64,000 nt of DNA from Streptococcus azizii (GTDB lineage: Bacteria > Bacillota > Bacilli > Lactobacillales > Streptococcaceae): NCBI RefSeq assembly GCF_001984715.1, contig NZ_MSPR01000008.1:1-64000 (forward strand), read 5' to 3'. The notes below the pieces were generated by a model, which was given only the letters and a program-made list of their open reading frames with translations, did no database searches and had not been told where the DNA came from. This document shows positions 27,428 through 36,306 of this stretch, one piece after another (the first letter of the stretch is position 1; each line of letters starts with the position of its first letter). Both the position numbers and the translations under genes were made by a program.

Positions 27428-29173
27428 TTATTTTTTACGTTTTTTGATGAATAGACCTGTCAGACTGACTAGGGCAATACCAACAGCAGATAGGATACTT
27501 GGAGTGTCGTTGGTCCTTGGCAAGATCCGTCTGTCCTTATTCTGATTCTGTCCTGGTTTTACCAATTCAGCGCTTGGTTCATTCTGTTGTGGGACAGACT
27601 CTTCATCCTTGTTTGGCGGAGTTGGTGTGTCCATCATTTTCTCGTCGGCTTCTTTGGTGCCAATCTCCACTACTTCATCAATAGCAGGTTTTGTCACCAC
27701 ATCTGAAATTACCTTACGTGATAAGATGTCATTCCCTCTTACTTGTACCTCTTCAACGATAGTACGCACACCCTTCTCACCTTTTGTGATGACTCGTTTC
27801 TCACCCTTTGGCAAGTTAGGATTTTCCCGAGTGATGGTCTGAAAATCAAGTTGCTCCTCCCGCGTTTCTAGGCGAGCTGTTATCTTAGGCTTGTCTGATG
27901 GAGCAGGTTCCTCTTTTTTAGGAATCGGCTGAGCAGGCGTCAGTGGTATCAGCGGTGTACCTGATAGAATGCGATACAATTCATTGAATCTCTTCTGACG
28001 CGGATAAATATCCCTATTGATAAACCCTACAAACGAAGCATCCCTACTACCTGTTGCCACAGAAGCATAAGAGTCATAGAACATGTCTCTAAGCAAATTC
28101 CTTAGTTCCTGATTGTCTGGATATTGCTTACGCTTCTGTTCCAAATCACGAGCAATGTATTCCATTTCTCCATACTGAAGAGCATCATATAGACGTACTA
28201 AACGACCCTTCAGCTCCTGATTCGTCAGATGAGCATCTGTTTCGGGATTCAAACTGTCAAAAACGTGTAGATAGCCATCTAAATAACTTCCCACTGCCTG
28301 CCAAACTTCCATCTGCCCCTTGTATAGACTTTCATCCGTCACTTCCGGCAACTGCTTAATTCCCTTCAAAATCGCTTTTGCCTTTGTAAGGGCCTCTTTT
28401 TCCCTGTCCTTCAAGGCTTGGATATTGGCTTTTTTAGCTGCAAGGAAGATAGCATCCAGCTCTTTATCAGACTGTAATGCTTCTAATGGCCCTTTAAAAT
28501 CTGCTTTTTGCTCCTGACTCAGATAGCGCAACTGATCAATCCCTTTGTCAATGGCATCTCTCTTTTGAAAAATCGCTTTGTTTGCTGTAGACATCTGGTC
28601 TGCTTCTGCTAGCAAGCCGTCAATCTCTGCCTCCGTCCCTAACTGCTCTAGTCGAGCTAGATAGTCCGAACGCTGACCTGGAAACAGGTACTCTTTCTTA
28701 GTCAGAGTCTCTTTAGCAGCTGCTTTTTTGGCCTCCAGTTGCTGACGTTGGGCTACATATTGCGCCACTTCTTGCTTGACTGCCTCAATCTCTTGGAGAG
28801 TAGTCGCCTGTTGTAGCTTAGCCAGATAGGTATTTTTCAAGGAGCTTGGCAAATCCTGCATTTGGGAAACTGCTGCAATCGCTTGTTTTTTTGCTGCCTC
28901 TAGTTGTGCCTGCTCTTCTTGAACTTTATTCTCTGCTCCCTGATCTGCTGGTGAGACTTGACCAAGAGGTTGAACCGTCGGAATGCTCGGAGATACAACA
29001 TGCGCAGAACGATTGAGCTGACTATCTACAGCACCTGCTAAGACCTTGTTGACACCTAAACTATCTTCAAGCTGAACATCTGCACTTGGCACTACTTGCT
29101 CAGCCTGCACAAGATGAGGGGCTAGCGATGCTAAGGTCGCCGCTGTTGCTGCTACATATAATTGTTTTTTCAT
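27428..29173 (-). CDS. Sortase-anchored surface protein with GA-like and G5 domains
   Basis: The 581 residues begin with a signal peptide ending near LVQA|E (24/25), without a YSIRK motif. Residues about 90-300 hold three or four helical modules such as AKKQAIAAVSQMQDLPSSLK, resembling GA (albumin-binding) modules. A helical domain follows at 300-415, a proline-rich linker at 416-430, then a G5 domain (about 435-510, RVITKGEKGVRTIVEEVQV). The C-terminus is a sorting signal LPRTN at 551-555, a hydrophobic span and KKRKK. The motif has N where LPXTG has G. Host albumin or glycan binding is inference. It has its own promoter and terminator. Confidence 0.88.
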   Translation of the reverse strand: MKKQLYVAATAATLASLAPHLVQAEQVVPSADVQLEDSLGVNKVLAGAVDSQLNRSAHVVSPSIPTVQPLGQVSPADQGAENKVQEEQAQLEAAKKQAIAAVSQMQDLPSSLKNTYLAKLQQATTLQEIEAVKQEVAQYVAQRQQLEAKKAAAKETLTKKEYLFPGQRSDYLARLEQLGTEAEIDGLLAEADQMSTANKAIFQKRDAIDKGIDQLRYLSQEQKADFKGPLEALQSDKELDAIFLAAKKANIQALKDREKEALTKAKAILKGIKQLPEVTDESLYKGQMEVWQAVGSYLDGYLHVFDSLNPETDAHLTNQELKGRLVRLYDALQYGEMEYIARDLEQKRKQYPDNQELRNLLRDMFYDSYASVATGSRDASFVGFINRDIYPRQKRFNELYRILSGTPLIPLTPAQPIPKKEEPAPSDKPKITARLETREEQLDFQTITRENPNLPKGEKRVITKGEKGVRTIVEEVQVRGNDILSRKVISDVVTKPAIDEVVEIGTKEADEKMMDTPTPPNKDEESVPQQNEPSAELVKPGQNQNKDRRILPRTNDTPSILSAVGIALVSLTGLFIKKRKK

Positions 29174-29229
29174 ATAAGGTTACCTTTCTACTTACTCAGC
29201 ATAACTGGTCTAATCCGATTCTTACCACC

Positions 29230-29258
29230 ATTATATATAAAAAATACTGGGGTGACAA
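29230..29258 (-). promoter_or_regulatory. Promoter of the cell-wall protein gene
   Basis: TTGTCA (29253-29258) and TATAAT (29230-29235) with a 17-base spacer. Just upstream, CCTAGGTATTTTGGCTAGG (29261-29279) has CCTAG/CTAGG arms and may be an operator. Confidence 0.6.
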
Positions 29259-29535
29259 ACCTAGCCAAAATACCTAGGCATCTCAAAAACACGATTGTTT
29301 TTTAGATTATTTTTTCAAAAATCCTACATTCAACGACCGTTTTTTTATTTTATCGTTTTATTAAACAAAAATGACGAACATTCTCGCAAAATCTGTACTT
29401 TATCTATCGTTTGTTGCTACAAAGCACAGACAAAATACAGAAATCCTTTACCTAGTCTACAAATTTGGGCAACCTAATACTCGATAAAAATCAAAAAATC
29501 CCCCAGAACCAACTGGAGGATGTAGAAGGTGATGA
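29259..29535. other. Intergenic stretch with a BOX end and a terminator
   Basis: No gene is seen. The sequence is A/T-rich up to 29470, then a BOX end (ATACTCGATAAAAATCAAAA, from about 29478) overlaps the T-run of the terminator at 29493-29521. Confidence 0.5.
29493..29521 (-). terminator. Terminator of the VTC/DUF4956 operon
   Basis: ATCCTCCAG, loop TTGGTT, CTGGGGGAT with two wobble pairs, then TTTTTT. The T-run is supplied by the BOX end. Confidence 0.8.
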
Positions 29536-30219
29536 CTATAAATATTTTTTCTTAGGGACTTGCCGATGAAGATTGACCGAGACGGGACCTGCGACCAGTA
29601 AACGGTCCATCAATTCCTTGTCGGTGACAGTGCTGTCCAGCAATACCTGGTATTCCAAGACCAAGAGATTTTTCTTGGATTTATATTGGACAGATAACAA
29701 GTCCGCCTGCTGACAAGTCTTGCCAAGTTGGCGTTCAAAGAAATCTTGGTAATCAAAATCTTTTGCAATACCAATTAAAAGGTAGCGCTGATGTTGACTC
29801 ACTTGAACAAAGCGGGTCTGTTCCAATAACAAGATGACTCCTCCTAAAATAAGGGTGACAGCTATTGCAAGGGCCAGATGCCCCATCCCTGTCGCAAGTC
29901 CTATGGCAGTCGCCATAAAGACTGCCAAGAGTTCTTTTGAACTACCCGCAGCTGAGCGAAAGCGAACGAGGCTAAAGGTCCCCGCTACTGCCACACTTGT
30001 CCCTAAACTTCCATTGGTCAAAAAGATGATCACCGCAATGAGACTGGGAAGCAGGGTCAGAGTGACAACAAACTCCTTGGTATAGCTAGCCTTATACTTG
30101 TAAATCCCCGCTAGCAGCAACCCCAAGAGCAAACTGACAGCAAAGCACAGTCCTAATTGCCAAATGGAGACGTTGACTGTACTGCTCGTAAAAACACTAC
30201 TAAATAGCTGCGTCAACAT
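29536..30219 (-). CDS. DUF4956 family membrane protein
   Basis: I start at the ATG 30217-30219, behind a perfect AGGAGGTGA; a slightly longer GTG frame is less likely. The 227-residue protein has four membrane segments in the first 140 residues (around 20-37, 47-64, 67-85 and 104-130) and a cytosolic alpha/beta tail. DUF4956 proteins are regularly paired with VTC-type polyphosphate polymerase proteins, as here, where it overlaps that gene by 20 bases. The shared function is unknown. A CotH kinase, which often completes the set, is absent. Confidence 0.85.
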   Translation of the reverse strand: MLTQLFSSVFTSSTVNVSIWQLGLCFAVSLLLGLLLAGIYKYKASYTKEFVVTLTLLPSLIAVIIFLTNGSLGTSVAVAGTFSLVRFRSAAGSSKELLAVFMATAIGLATGMGHLALAIAVTLILGGVILLLEQTRFVQVSQHQRYLLIGIAKDFDYQDFFERQLGKTCQQADLLSVQYKSKKNLLVLEYQVLLDSTVTDKELMDRLLVAGPVSVNLHRQVPKKKYL

Positions 30220-30943
30220 GGCAATCACCTCCTCTACTTGCTTGAGCTAGGCGATAGGCATTACCGTATTTAGAAAAAGAGCATTTTTCAATTTGGTATT
30301 TTTCCAGTAGGGCGATGAGCCACGCTGGTTGCTCCTCTGGCACCTTGATTTCCATGATGACCTTGTCGGGTTCAAGTAAATGCTTCCCAAATTTCCCCTT
30401 ATTTATCCCAACATGCTCATCACGATAGAGGAGATTTTGATCGATTGTCACGCGTACCTTCCTATCCTCTTTTCCCTTGAAAGAAATCCGATCATAATAG
30501 ATATACATTTTGGGGGCGATTGTCCCGTAGCGCTTCCGCAAGGCGGCTAACTCCAAGCCAACTTTCTCATCAGCAATCATCTGATCAGTCCAGCCATTTT
30601 CCACGTAATTCATGACTGCTAGTGGAGTTGAGGTCAGGCGGTACTTGAAGCCAATTTTATTTTCTTTTTTCTTGATTTCTAAAAAAGCCTGACTCGTCTC
30701 GCTTGGTTTGGCATCATAGACCCTCATTCTCACCTTTTCCCGACCATATTTCTTATCAATGGCATCTTGAATCATCTCAAAATCATGATTGTCAAAATAG
30801 ATATTGGTAATGGTAGATGTCGCATACTCATCTGCAACCATATACTCTTTCAAGTCTTTTTCTAGTTGAACCAGCACCTTCTTGTCTACAATGTACTTAG
30901 ATTCCCTGCGCTTAAACTGTTTTTGGATCATTCTTGTTTTCAT
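30200..30943 (-). CDS. VTC-domain (polyphosphate polymerase-like) protein
   Basis: The 247-residue protein has the tunnel-fold VTC pattern: KRRESKYIVDKK (12-23), TITNIYFDNHDFEMIQDA, KVRMRVYD, FLEIKKKENKIGFKYR and a late VIMEIKVPEEQPAWL. In eukaryotes the VTC4 domain makes polyphosphate from ATP; in bacteria the role of this family is not established. The basic and acidic strand residues that line the tunnel appear present. It is the first gene of a two-gene unit with the DUF4956 protein. Confidence 0.85.
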   Translation of the reverse strand: MKTRMIQKQFKRRESKYIVDKKVLVQLEKDLKEYMVADEYATSTITNIYFDNHDFEMIQDAIDKKYGREKVRMRVYDAKPSETSQAFLEIKKKENKIGFKYRLTSTPLAVMNYVENGWTDQMIADEKVGLELAALRKRYGTIAPKMYIYYDRISFKGKEDRKVRVTIDQNLLYRDEHVGINKGKFGKHLLEPDKVIMEIKVPEEQPAWLIALLEKYQIEKCSFSKYGNAYRLAQASRGGDCHVDAAI

Positions 30944-31010
30944 CTGCTACTTCCTTTCTCATCGATAGTAATAGTCTAACGGAAAAACTTGAAAGAAAAC
31001 TGAAAGTTTC

Positions 31011-31027
31011 ATTAAAGAAACCTTAAA
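31011..31027 (-). promoter_or_regulatory. CiaR-like direct repeat upstream of the VTC gene
   Basis: The minus strand reads TTTAAG, five bases, TTTAAT, one mismatch from the CiaR site TTTAAG-N5-TTTAAG. No good -10 stands at the usual distance, so this is weak. Confidence 0.25.
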
Positions 31028-31072
31028 CTATTTTCAAATTGGCTATACGAATCACTCGATAGGCACAACATA

Positions 31073-31226
31073 ATACTCAATAAAAATCAAAAGTAGACTA
31101 GGAGACGCAGGCGAAGGTAGAACTCTGTTCCACCCTATTTCAAGGGAACAGGCTGAAAACCTCCACTGGAGCTTTTCACTCACCGAGACAAGTTGACAAC
31201 GTATCCTTTTGATTTTTATTGAGTAT
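31073..31226. repeat. Complete BOX-like element
   Basis: The 154-bp element begins ATACTCAATAAAAATCAAAAG and ends CTTTTGATTTTTATTGAGTAT, with near-perfect inverted ends. Inside are the GAAAACCTCC/GGAGCTTTTC hairpin also used by the modular elements, a CTGTTCC..GGGAACAG stem and the conserved AAGTTGACAACGTATC. Positions 31227-31412 downstream hold nothing I recognise. Confidence 0.85.
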
Positions 31227-31412
31227 AAGTAGCGAACGAAGTGAACATTTTGAGATAGGCTCCACCCTCGTGCTATTCTAGACAAGTACTATATTATTAT
31301 CTAAAACGGGATTGTTGAGATTCAAACATGAGGGAAAAGCCCCAAAAGGCGGGAGTTGTATCCGTACTATTTTAGAAAAATACCAGCAACTACAAATTAT
31401 AGACTCTCCCAA

Positions 31413-31467
31413 TAAAAAAACGAATGAGGATACTTAGCTGTTGGAAACTAATGTCCATTCATTCGTT
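31413..31467 (-). terminator. Terminator after pheT
   Basis: AACGAATGA and TCATTCGTT pair across a 31-base loop and are followed by seven Ts on the minus strand. It lies just after the pheT stop. Confidence 0.7.
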
Positions 31468-31510
31468 TTGGATGTGATGGATTTCCGGTTTGAAGCAGTG
31501 TAGCAGCCTA

Positions 31511-33913
31511 CTACCGAATTTCTGCACCTATTTGACTAAGGGCGCTAGAGATTTTCTCCATATATTTAGCCACTTCTTCATCTGTCAGACTATCCTGCGG
31601 ATTTTGGAAGGTCAGGTTATAGGCCATCGATTTTTTACCTGCCTCAATGTTGCTTCCAGTGTAAATATCAAAGAGACTGACCTTCGTGAGGCGTTTGACC
31701 TTGGCCGATGTAATCGCATCAAGAATAGCTTGGTGCTGGGTCTCTTGAGCGACCAAGAGGGCAATATCACGGCTGACCGCTGGGAATTTTGAAATGTCTG
31801 CAAACGGTTGAGCTGGTTGCAATGCTGCCTCGATTGCATCTATATCCACCTCTGCCACATAGGTTTCTGGGATGCCGTAGTCTTTTGCCAGTTGTGGGTG
31901 TACCTGTCCGACAATACCAATCACCTGACCATCTAGCTCAATCTGCGCAGCTCGACCCGGATGAAGGGCGAGAAGGTCTTGCGTCGCCACATAGTCAACT
32001 TCCAGTGAGTACTTGGCAAACAGGGCTTCTAATATGCCTTTCGCATGGAAAAAATCAAAGGGAACTGCTGCCGTTTGAAAGTCTTTTTCTGCTACTAGAC
32101 CTGTCAAGGCAAAGGCAAACTTCGTTACTTCCTGAGGCAATTCCTGACTTGGATCCTCTACCTGTTCAAAGACTTTTCCGATTTCATATAAGGCCAAATC
32201 CTTGTTTTTACGAGCTACATTATAGGAGATGGTTTCAAGCATGCCTGCAATCATATTTTGACGCAGAACAGAGCGATCCACCGTCATCGGCCACATCAGT
32301 TCTGTCAAAGTGCTTGGAGTCAGGTTAAATTCAACTGCCTTTTTAGGAGTTGTCAGAGCATAGGTTATTATTTCACTCAGACCTGCCCCTTCCGCCACTG
32401 TCCGAATGTGACGGCGGAGTTTTTGGCTACTCGTCAGCTCGCCGACTGTTCCGTCCGCTTTCGGTAGAGTGGTCGGAAGATTATCATATCCATAAATCCT
32501 TGCAATTTCTTCGAGCAAGTCTGCTGGAATGCGAATATCCCAGCGGCGACACGGAACTTGAACGGTGAAATTCCCTTCATCTCCTGTAGTATCCATACCC
32601 AGACGACGGAAAATCGCCGCAATGTCACTGTAAGCAAGCTGAGTTCCTAAAGTACGGTTGACATAGTCCAGACTAGCAGAAACAGGTAGCGGGCTGGTCT
32701 TGACGTCTCCTGAAGAAACCACTCCTGCCAGCACTTGACCGCCTGCTAGTGCTGCAATCATGCTCGCTGCTGCATCTAGTGCCGCAGTCATATCTTCCAC
32801 ATTGATTCCTTTTTCAAAACGAGAAGATGATTCTGAACGTAGATTCAACCGATTAGAAGTCTTGCGGATTGATTTTCCATCAAAAAGAGCGACTTCTAAG
32901 ACAATATTTTTAGAGTTGATATCAATCTCGGTCGTTGCACCACCCATGACACCACCGAGAGCTACAGGCTTATCCGCAACAGAGATGACGATATCATCTG
33001 CTACCAGTTCACGCTCCACTTGATCCAAGGTGACTAGACTTTCCCCGTCTCTTGCATCACGCGCCACGATGGTCCTGGCTTCAAATTTATCCACATCAAA
33101 AGCATGCATTGGTTGTCCAAAATACAGCAAGATGTAGTTGGTCACATCGACTACATTGTTAATCGGACGAATCCCAGCATTCATCAAAAGATTTTGCAAC
33201 CACTGAGGACTTGGGGCAATCGTCACGTTTTCAATGACACGCGCTCGATAGGTCGCAACCTTCTGAGACTCAATTTTCACCTCAATCACATCGCTAGCTG
33301 CTTTCTCCACTTCAGTAAGCGGAAAGTCCCTAAACTGAACTGCCTTGTCATAAATTGCTGCGACTTCATGAGCCACTCCACGCATGGAAAGAGCATCCGC
33401 ACGATTTGGTGTAATCGATAATTCAATCACCTCGTCATCCAAGCCTAGATAAGGGAACACTTCCTCACCATTGATTGCCTCTGTTGGCAAAATCTGAATC
33501 CCGTCTGCAAATTCCTTTGGAATAACAGACTCCGAAATCCCTAGCTCCCCGAGCGAGCAAATCATACCGAGCGATTCCAAACCACGGATCTTCCCTTTTT
33601 TAATCTTGTAATTACCAGCGATACGCGCGCCAGGAAGTGCCACTATAACTTTGATTCCTGCACGAACATTCGGTGCTCCACACACGATTTGACGTGGTGT
33701 ACCTTCTCCCACATCCACTTGGCAGACATGGAGATGCGTATCTGGTACGTCTTCGCAAGAGAGAACCTCTCCTACCACAAGTTTTGATAAACCAGTTGCA
33801 GCGGTGGTCACTCCCTCTACCTCGATCCCTGTTGTGGACATTTTTTCAGCCAAGTCTTTACTCGGCACATCAATATCCACCAATTCTTTTAACCATTGAT
33901 AACTTACTAACAT
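31511..33913 (-). CDS. pheT: Phenylalanyl-tRNA synthetase beta subunit
   Basis: The 800-residue protein has the expected order: N-terminal tRNA-binding EMAP-like domain (about 40-155), B3/B4 region with editing function (about 210-400), B5 domain (about 405-480), catalytic-like core and a C-terminal ferredoxin-fold anticodon-binding domain (about 705-800, [12 protein letters not shown]). With PheS it forms the alpha2-beta2 enzyme that charges tRNA-Phe and removes mischarged tyrosine. It is the last gene of the T-box-controlled pheS-GNAT-pheT operon. Confidence 0.96.
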   Translation of the reverse strand: MLVSYQWLKELVDIDVPSKDLAEKMSTTGIEVEGVTTAATGLSKLVVGEVLSCEDVPDTHLHVCQVDVGEGTPRQIVCGAPNVRAGIKVIVALPGARIAGNYKIKKGKIRGLESLGMICSLGELGISESVIPKEFADGIQILPTEAINGEEVFPYLGLDDEVIELSITPNRADALSMRGVAHEVAAIYDKAVQFRDFPLTEVEKAASDVIEVKIESQKVATYRARVIENVTIAPSPQWLQNLLMNAGIRPINNVVDVTNYILLYFGQPMHAFDVDKFEARTIVARDARDGESLVTLDQVERELVADDIVISVADKPVALGGVMGGATTEIDINSKNIVLEVALFDGKSIRKTSNRLNLRSESSSRFEKGINVEDMTAALDAAASMIAALAGGQVLAGVVSSGDVKTSPLPVSASLDYVNRTLGTQLAYSDIAAIFRRLGMDTTGDEGNFTVQVPCRRWDIRIPADLLEEIARIYGYDNLPTTLPKADGTVGELTSSQKLRRHIRTVAEGAGLSEIITYALTTPKKAVEFNLTPSTLTELMWPMTVDRSVLRQNMIAGMLETISYNVARKNKDLALYEIGKVFEQVEDPSQELPQEVTKFAFALTGLVAEKDFQTAAVPFDFFHAKGILEALFAKYSLEVDYVATQDLLALHPGRAAQIELDGQVIGIVGQVHPQLAKDYGIPETYVAEVDIDAIEAALQPAQPFADISKFPAVSRDIALLVAQETQHQAILDAITSAKVKRLTKVSLFDIYTGSNIEAGKKSMAYNLTFQNPQDSLTDEEVAKYMEKISSALSQIGAEIR

Positions 33914-33922
33914 GTTACTTCC

Positions 33923-34441
33923 TCATTTTTCTTCCCTTAGCTGCTTTTTCAAAAGCCAGTCAATATCTACTGTTTCTCCTGTTACATATTCGTGCTGACC
34001 AAAGCGTTCAAATCCATACTTGAAATAAAATTGTTGGGCCTTCACATTCTTCTCCCACACTCCTAGCCAAGCCCAGGTAAAGCCAGCTTTTTTAGCTTCT
34101 TGTAAGGCAAATTCAAACAAGGCCTTGCCCAGACCATAGCCCTGATGGGATTTTAGGACATACAGGCGTTGAATTTCAAAGGCAGATTCCAGTTCGTGTT
34201 CAGTCTGAGCCTGCCCCCAATTCACCTTCAAAAAACCAACAGGCTCTCCCTCATAGAGAACGAAATAATGGGCAGATTCTGGATGACTCCACTCTTTTTC
34301 CAAAGTTTCAAGAGCTAAATCATGGGTATAGAAATACTCCAAATCCGCTTCCTTAATCCATTCTCCAAAGGTTTCTCGAAAGGTCTGCATAGCCATTTCC
34401 CTCAGCAAGGGAAGGTCTTTTTTCTCAATTTCAACAATCAT
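33923..34441 (-). CDS. GNAT family N-acetyltransferase
   Basis: The ATG at 34439-34441 is preceded by GAGGTG; a start four codons earlier overlaps the pheS stop. The 172-residue protein has the GNAT acetyl-CoA loop QGYGLGKALFEFA after the strand IQRLYVLKSH, and the late NVKAQQFYFKYGFE. The substrate is unknown. Its place between pheS and pheT is common in streptococci, so it is co-regulated by phenylalanine supply through the T-box, which does not itself tell the function. Confidence 0.9.
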   Translation of the reverse strand: MIVEIEKKDLPLLREMAMQTFRETFGEWIKEADLEYFYTHDLALETLEKEWSHPESAHYFVLYEGEPVGFLKVNWGQAQTEHELESAFEIQRLYVLKSHQGYGLGKALFEFALQEAKKAGFTWAWLGVWEKNVKAQQFYFKYGFERFGQHEYVTGETVDIDWLLKKQLREEK

Positions 34442-34449
34442 CTGACACC

Positions 34450-35496
34450 TCATTTGAATTGCTCAGAAAAACGAATATCACCTTGATAGAAACCACGAAT
34501 GTCATTGATTCCATAACGGAGCATAGCAATCCGTTCCTGACCAAGACCAAAAGCAAATCCAGAGTATTCAGTCGGGTCAATACCACTCATTTCAAGGACA
34601 TGAGGATGTACCATTCCTGCACCTAGGATTTCAATCCAGCCAGTTTTCTTGCAGACATTGCAGCCATCACCACCACACTTGAAGCAGGAAACATCAACCT
34701 CAACTGAAGGCTCTGTAAATGGGAAATAGGATGGTCGAAGACGAATCTGCCGATCCTCTCCAAACATTTTCTTGATAATCATCTCAAGCGTACCTTTCAA
34801 GTCGCCCATGGAAATATTTTTCCCAACAACCAGACCCTCAATCTGATGGAACTGGTGGCTGTGGGTCGCATCGTCGGTATCCCGGCGAAAAACACGCCCC
34901 GGAGAAATCATCTTGAGATCACCTTTTGAAAAGTCATGTTGATCCATGGTGCGTGCCTGAACGGGGCTAGTGTGGGTTCGCATTAAGATGTCTTCAGTGA
35001 TATAGAAGGTATCTTGCATATCGCGAGCCGGATGATCCTTTGGCAGATTCATCCTCTCAAAGTTATAGTAATCTTTTTCTACTTCAAAACCATCGACAAT
35101 CTGGAAGCCCATGCCTAGGAAAATATCTTCAATTTCTTCACTCGTCTGAGTCAAAATATGACGGTACCCCTGCCTAACTGCACGTCCTGGCAGGGTCACA
35201 TCAATGGACTCTTGCGCTAATTGTGCCTTGATTTTTTCAGCTTCCACCAATGCTGCTCTTTCTTCAAAAGCCTTCGTCAATAGGTCTCGAACCTCATTCA
35301 CCTGCTTTCCAATAATCGGCTTCATCTCATTTGACAGGTCTCGCAAGCCTTTTAACAAATCGGTCAAAGAACCTTTTTTCCCAAGAACAGCGACCCGCAA
35401 ATCCTGCAAGTCCTTGGCATTTTCATGACGAATCTTTTGCAACTCATCAAGCGTTGATTGTTTCAATTCTGCTAGCTGTTGTTCAATTGTTGACAT
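34450..35496 (-). CDS. pheS: Phenylalanyl-tRNA synthetase alpha subunit
   Basis: I start at the ATG 35494-35496, which follows GGAGG; the longer frame runs into the terminator of the T-box. The 348-residue subunit has an N-terminal coiled coil (about 1-85) and a class II catalytic core with [29 protein letters not shown] and [18 protein letters not shown]. The insert [19 protein letters not shown] is the usual cysteine pattern. Start, length and context are all standard. Confidence 0.96.
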   Translation of the reverse strand: MSTIEQQLAELKQSTLDELQKIRHENAKDLQDLRVAVLGKKGSLTDLLKGLRDLSNEMKPIIGKQVNEVRDLLTKAFEERAALVEAEKIKAQLAQESIDVTLPGRAVRQGYRHILTQTSEEIEDIFLGMGFQIVDGFEVEKDYYNFERMNLPKDHPARDMQDTFYITEDILMRTHTSPVQARTMDQHDFSKGDLKMISPGRVFRRDTDDATHSHQFHQIEGLVVGKNISMGDLKGTLEMIIKKMFGEDRQIRLRPSYFPFTEPSVEVDVSCFKCGGDGCNVCKKTGWIEILGAGMVHPHVLEMSGIDPTEYSGFAFGLGQERIAMLRYGINDIRGFYQGDIRFSEQFK

Positions 35497-35515
35497 AGTT
35501 CCTCCAAAATAAAAA

Positions 35516-35705
35516 ACGCATGACCACACCCAATCGGAGCGTTGTCACGCGGTACCATCCGTTTTCATTTGCCCATTGCAAACCTTTATTCTAAGCCCTT
35601 ATGCGAGTGAATTCAACCTATTTTCACTGAATGAGCTTCCAGTCACGGCTCATCTCCCTAGACAGCTTCCCTAAATCTACTAATCTCGCAGGCTTCTATT
35701 CAATT
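35516..35705 (-). ncRNA. T-box riboswitch (tRNA-Phe responsive) before pheS
   Basis: The leader from about 35705 has stem I features with a specifier TTC (phenylalanine) at 35609-35611 in the context TTGAATTCACTC. The T-box proper is GGATGGTACCGCG (35548-35560). A terminator pairs CGCGTGAC with GTCATGCG, followed by TTTTTT (35511-35551). The T-box strand overlaps the terminator 5' arm, as expected for an antiterminator switch. Uncharged tRNA-Phe should favour readthrough into pheS-GNAT-pheT. Confidence 0.9.
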
Positions 35706-35711
35706 ACCACC

Positions 35712-35740
35712 ATTCTAGCAAAAATAGCCAGATTTGGCAA
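35712..35740 (-). promoter_or_regulatory. Promoter of the pheS operon
   Basis: TTGCCA (35735-35740) and TAGAAT (35712-35717) are 17 bases apart, about 215 bases before the pheS ATG. Confidence 0.65.
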
Positions 35741-35879
35741 GGATCTAATATTTCTGTTTTAGGGAAGTAGGGAGTTCAGTGATTGTTACTACCCTAATCT
35801 AAAATTGAAGATCCAGGCTCATCAGGTATCCATCCAACACATCGTCAGCCTCCTATTTTTGACGTAGCTGTTACAAACT

Positions 35880-36303
35880 TTGCCTGCCTTACAGACATGG
35901 AAACAACTAGCCAGTGGAGAGTTGCTTCGTTCAAGGATATTCGCTCTTTCAACGTCCTTTGTATCTTGATGTAATTGAGTTCGGACTACACTCTGTGCGA
36001 AAAGATAGGCAGCTGTTTCGGCTTTAGCCGATTACAGCTGAGAATCCCTTTGGGATAAATTTTCCTAGCTTCAAAGGTATAGTATACCTTTGAAGGCGGG
36101 AAGTAGGGCTTGCGAGAGCAAGCAACTATCGTAGAGTACGGCAAAGCGAGTTCCAATAATCTAGGAGAGTAAAACAGTTCGGGGAACTGTTTCAGCTTGA
36201 GCCTAGAAATTTGAGAGCGAAGTAGGCGAGGCTAGCTGTTGACCTAAGTCACCTGCTCCGATTCCCTATTTTTCTTCACATTTTCTTAACGTCCTCACAT
36301 CTT
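35880..36303. repeat. Modular hairpin elements between GH3 and the pheS promoter
   Basis: Read in inverse orientation, one element ends near 35975 (CAACGTCCTTTGTATCTTG) and a second runs from AATTGAGTTCGGACTA (about 35979) to CTTAACGTCCTCACATCTTA (36303). Its payload includes CAGCTGTTTCGGCTTTAGCC, the hairpin TTCAAAGGTATA/TATACCTTTGAA (36072-36094), TTGCGAGAGCAA and AAACAGTTCGGGGAACTGTTT. The constant end touches the GH3 stop region. No gene is seen between 35741 and 36306. Confidence 0.8.
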
Positions 36304-36306
36304 ATA

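Noticed and set aside
31052..31285. 77-residue minus-strand frame
   Set aside because: It lies across a complete BOX element and has no protein features.
31789..32328. 179-residue plus-strand frame inside pheT
   Set aside because: Shadow of a conserved synthetase gene on the other strand; proline- and leucine-rich with no ribosome binding site.
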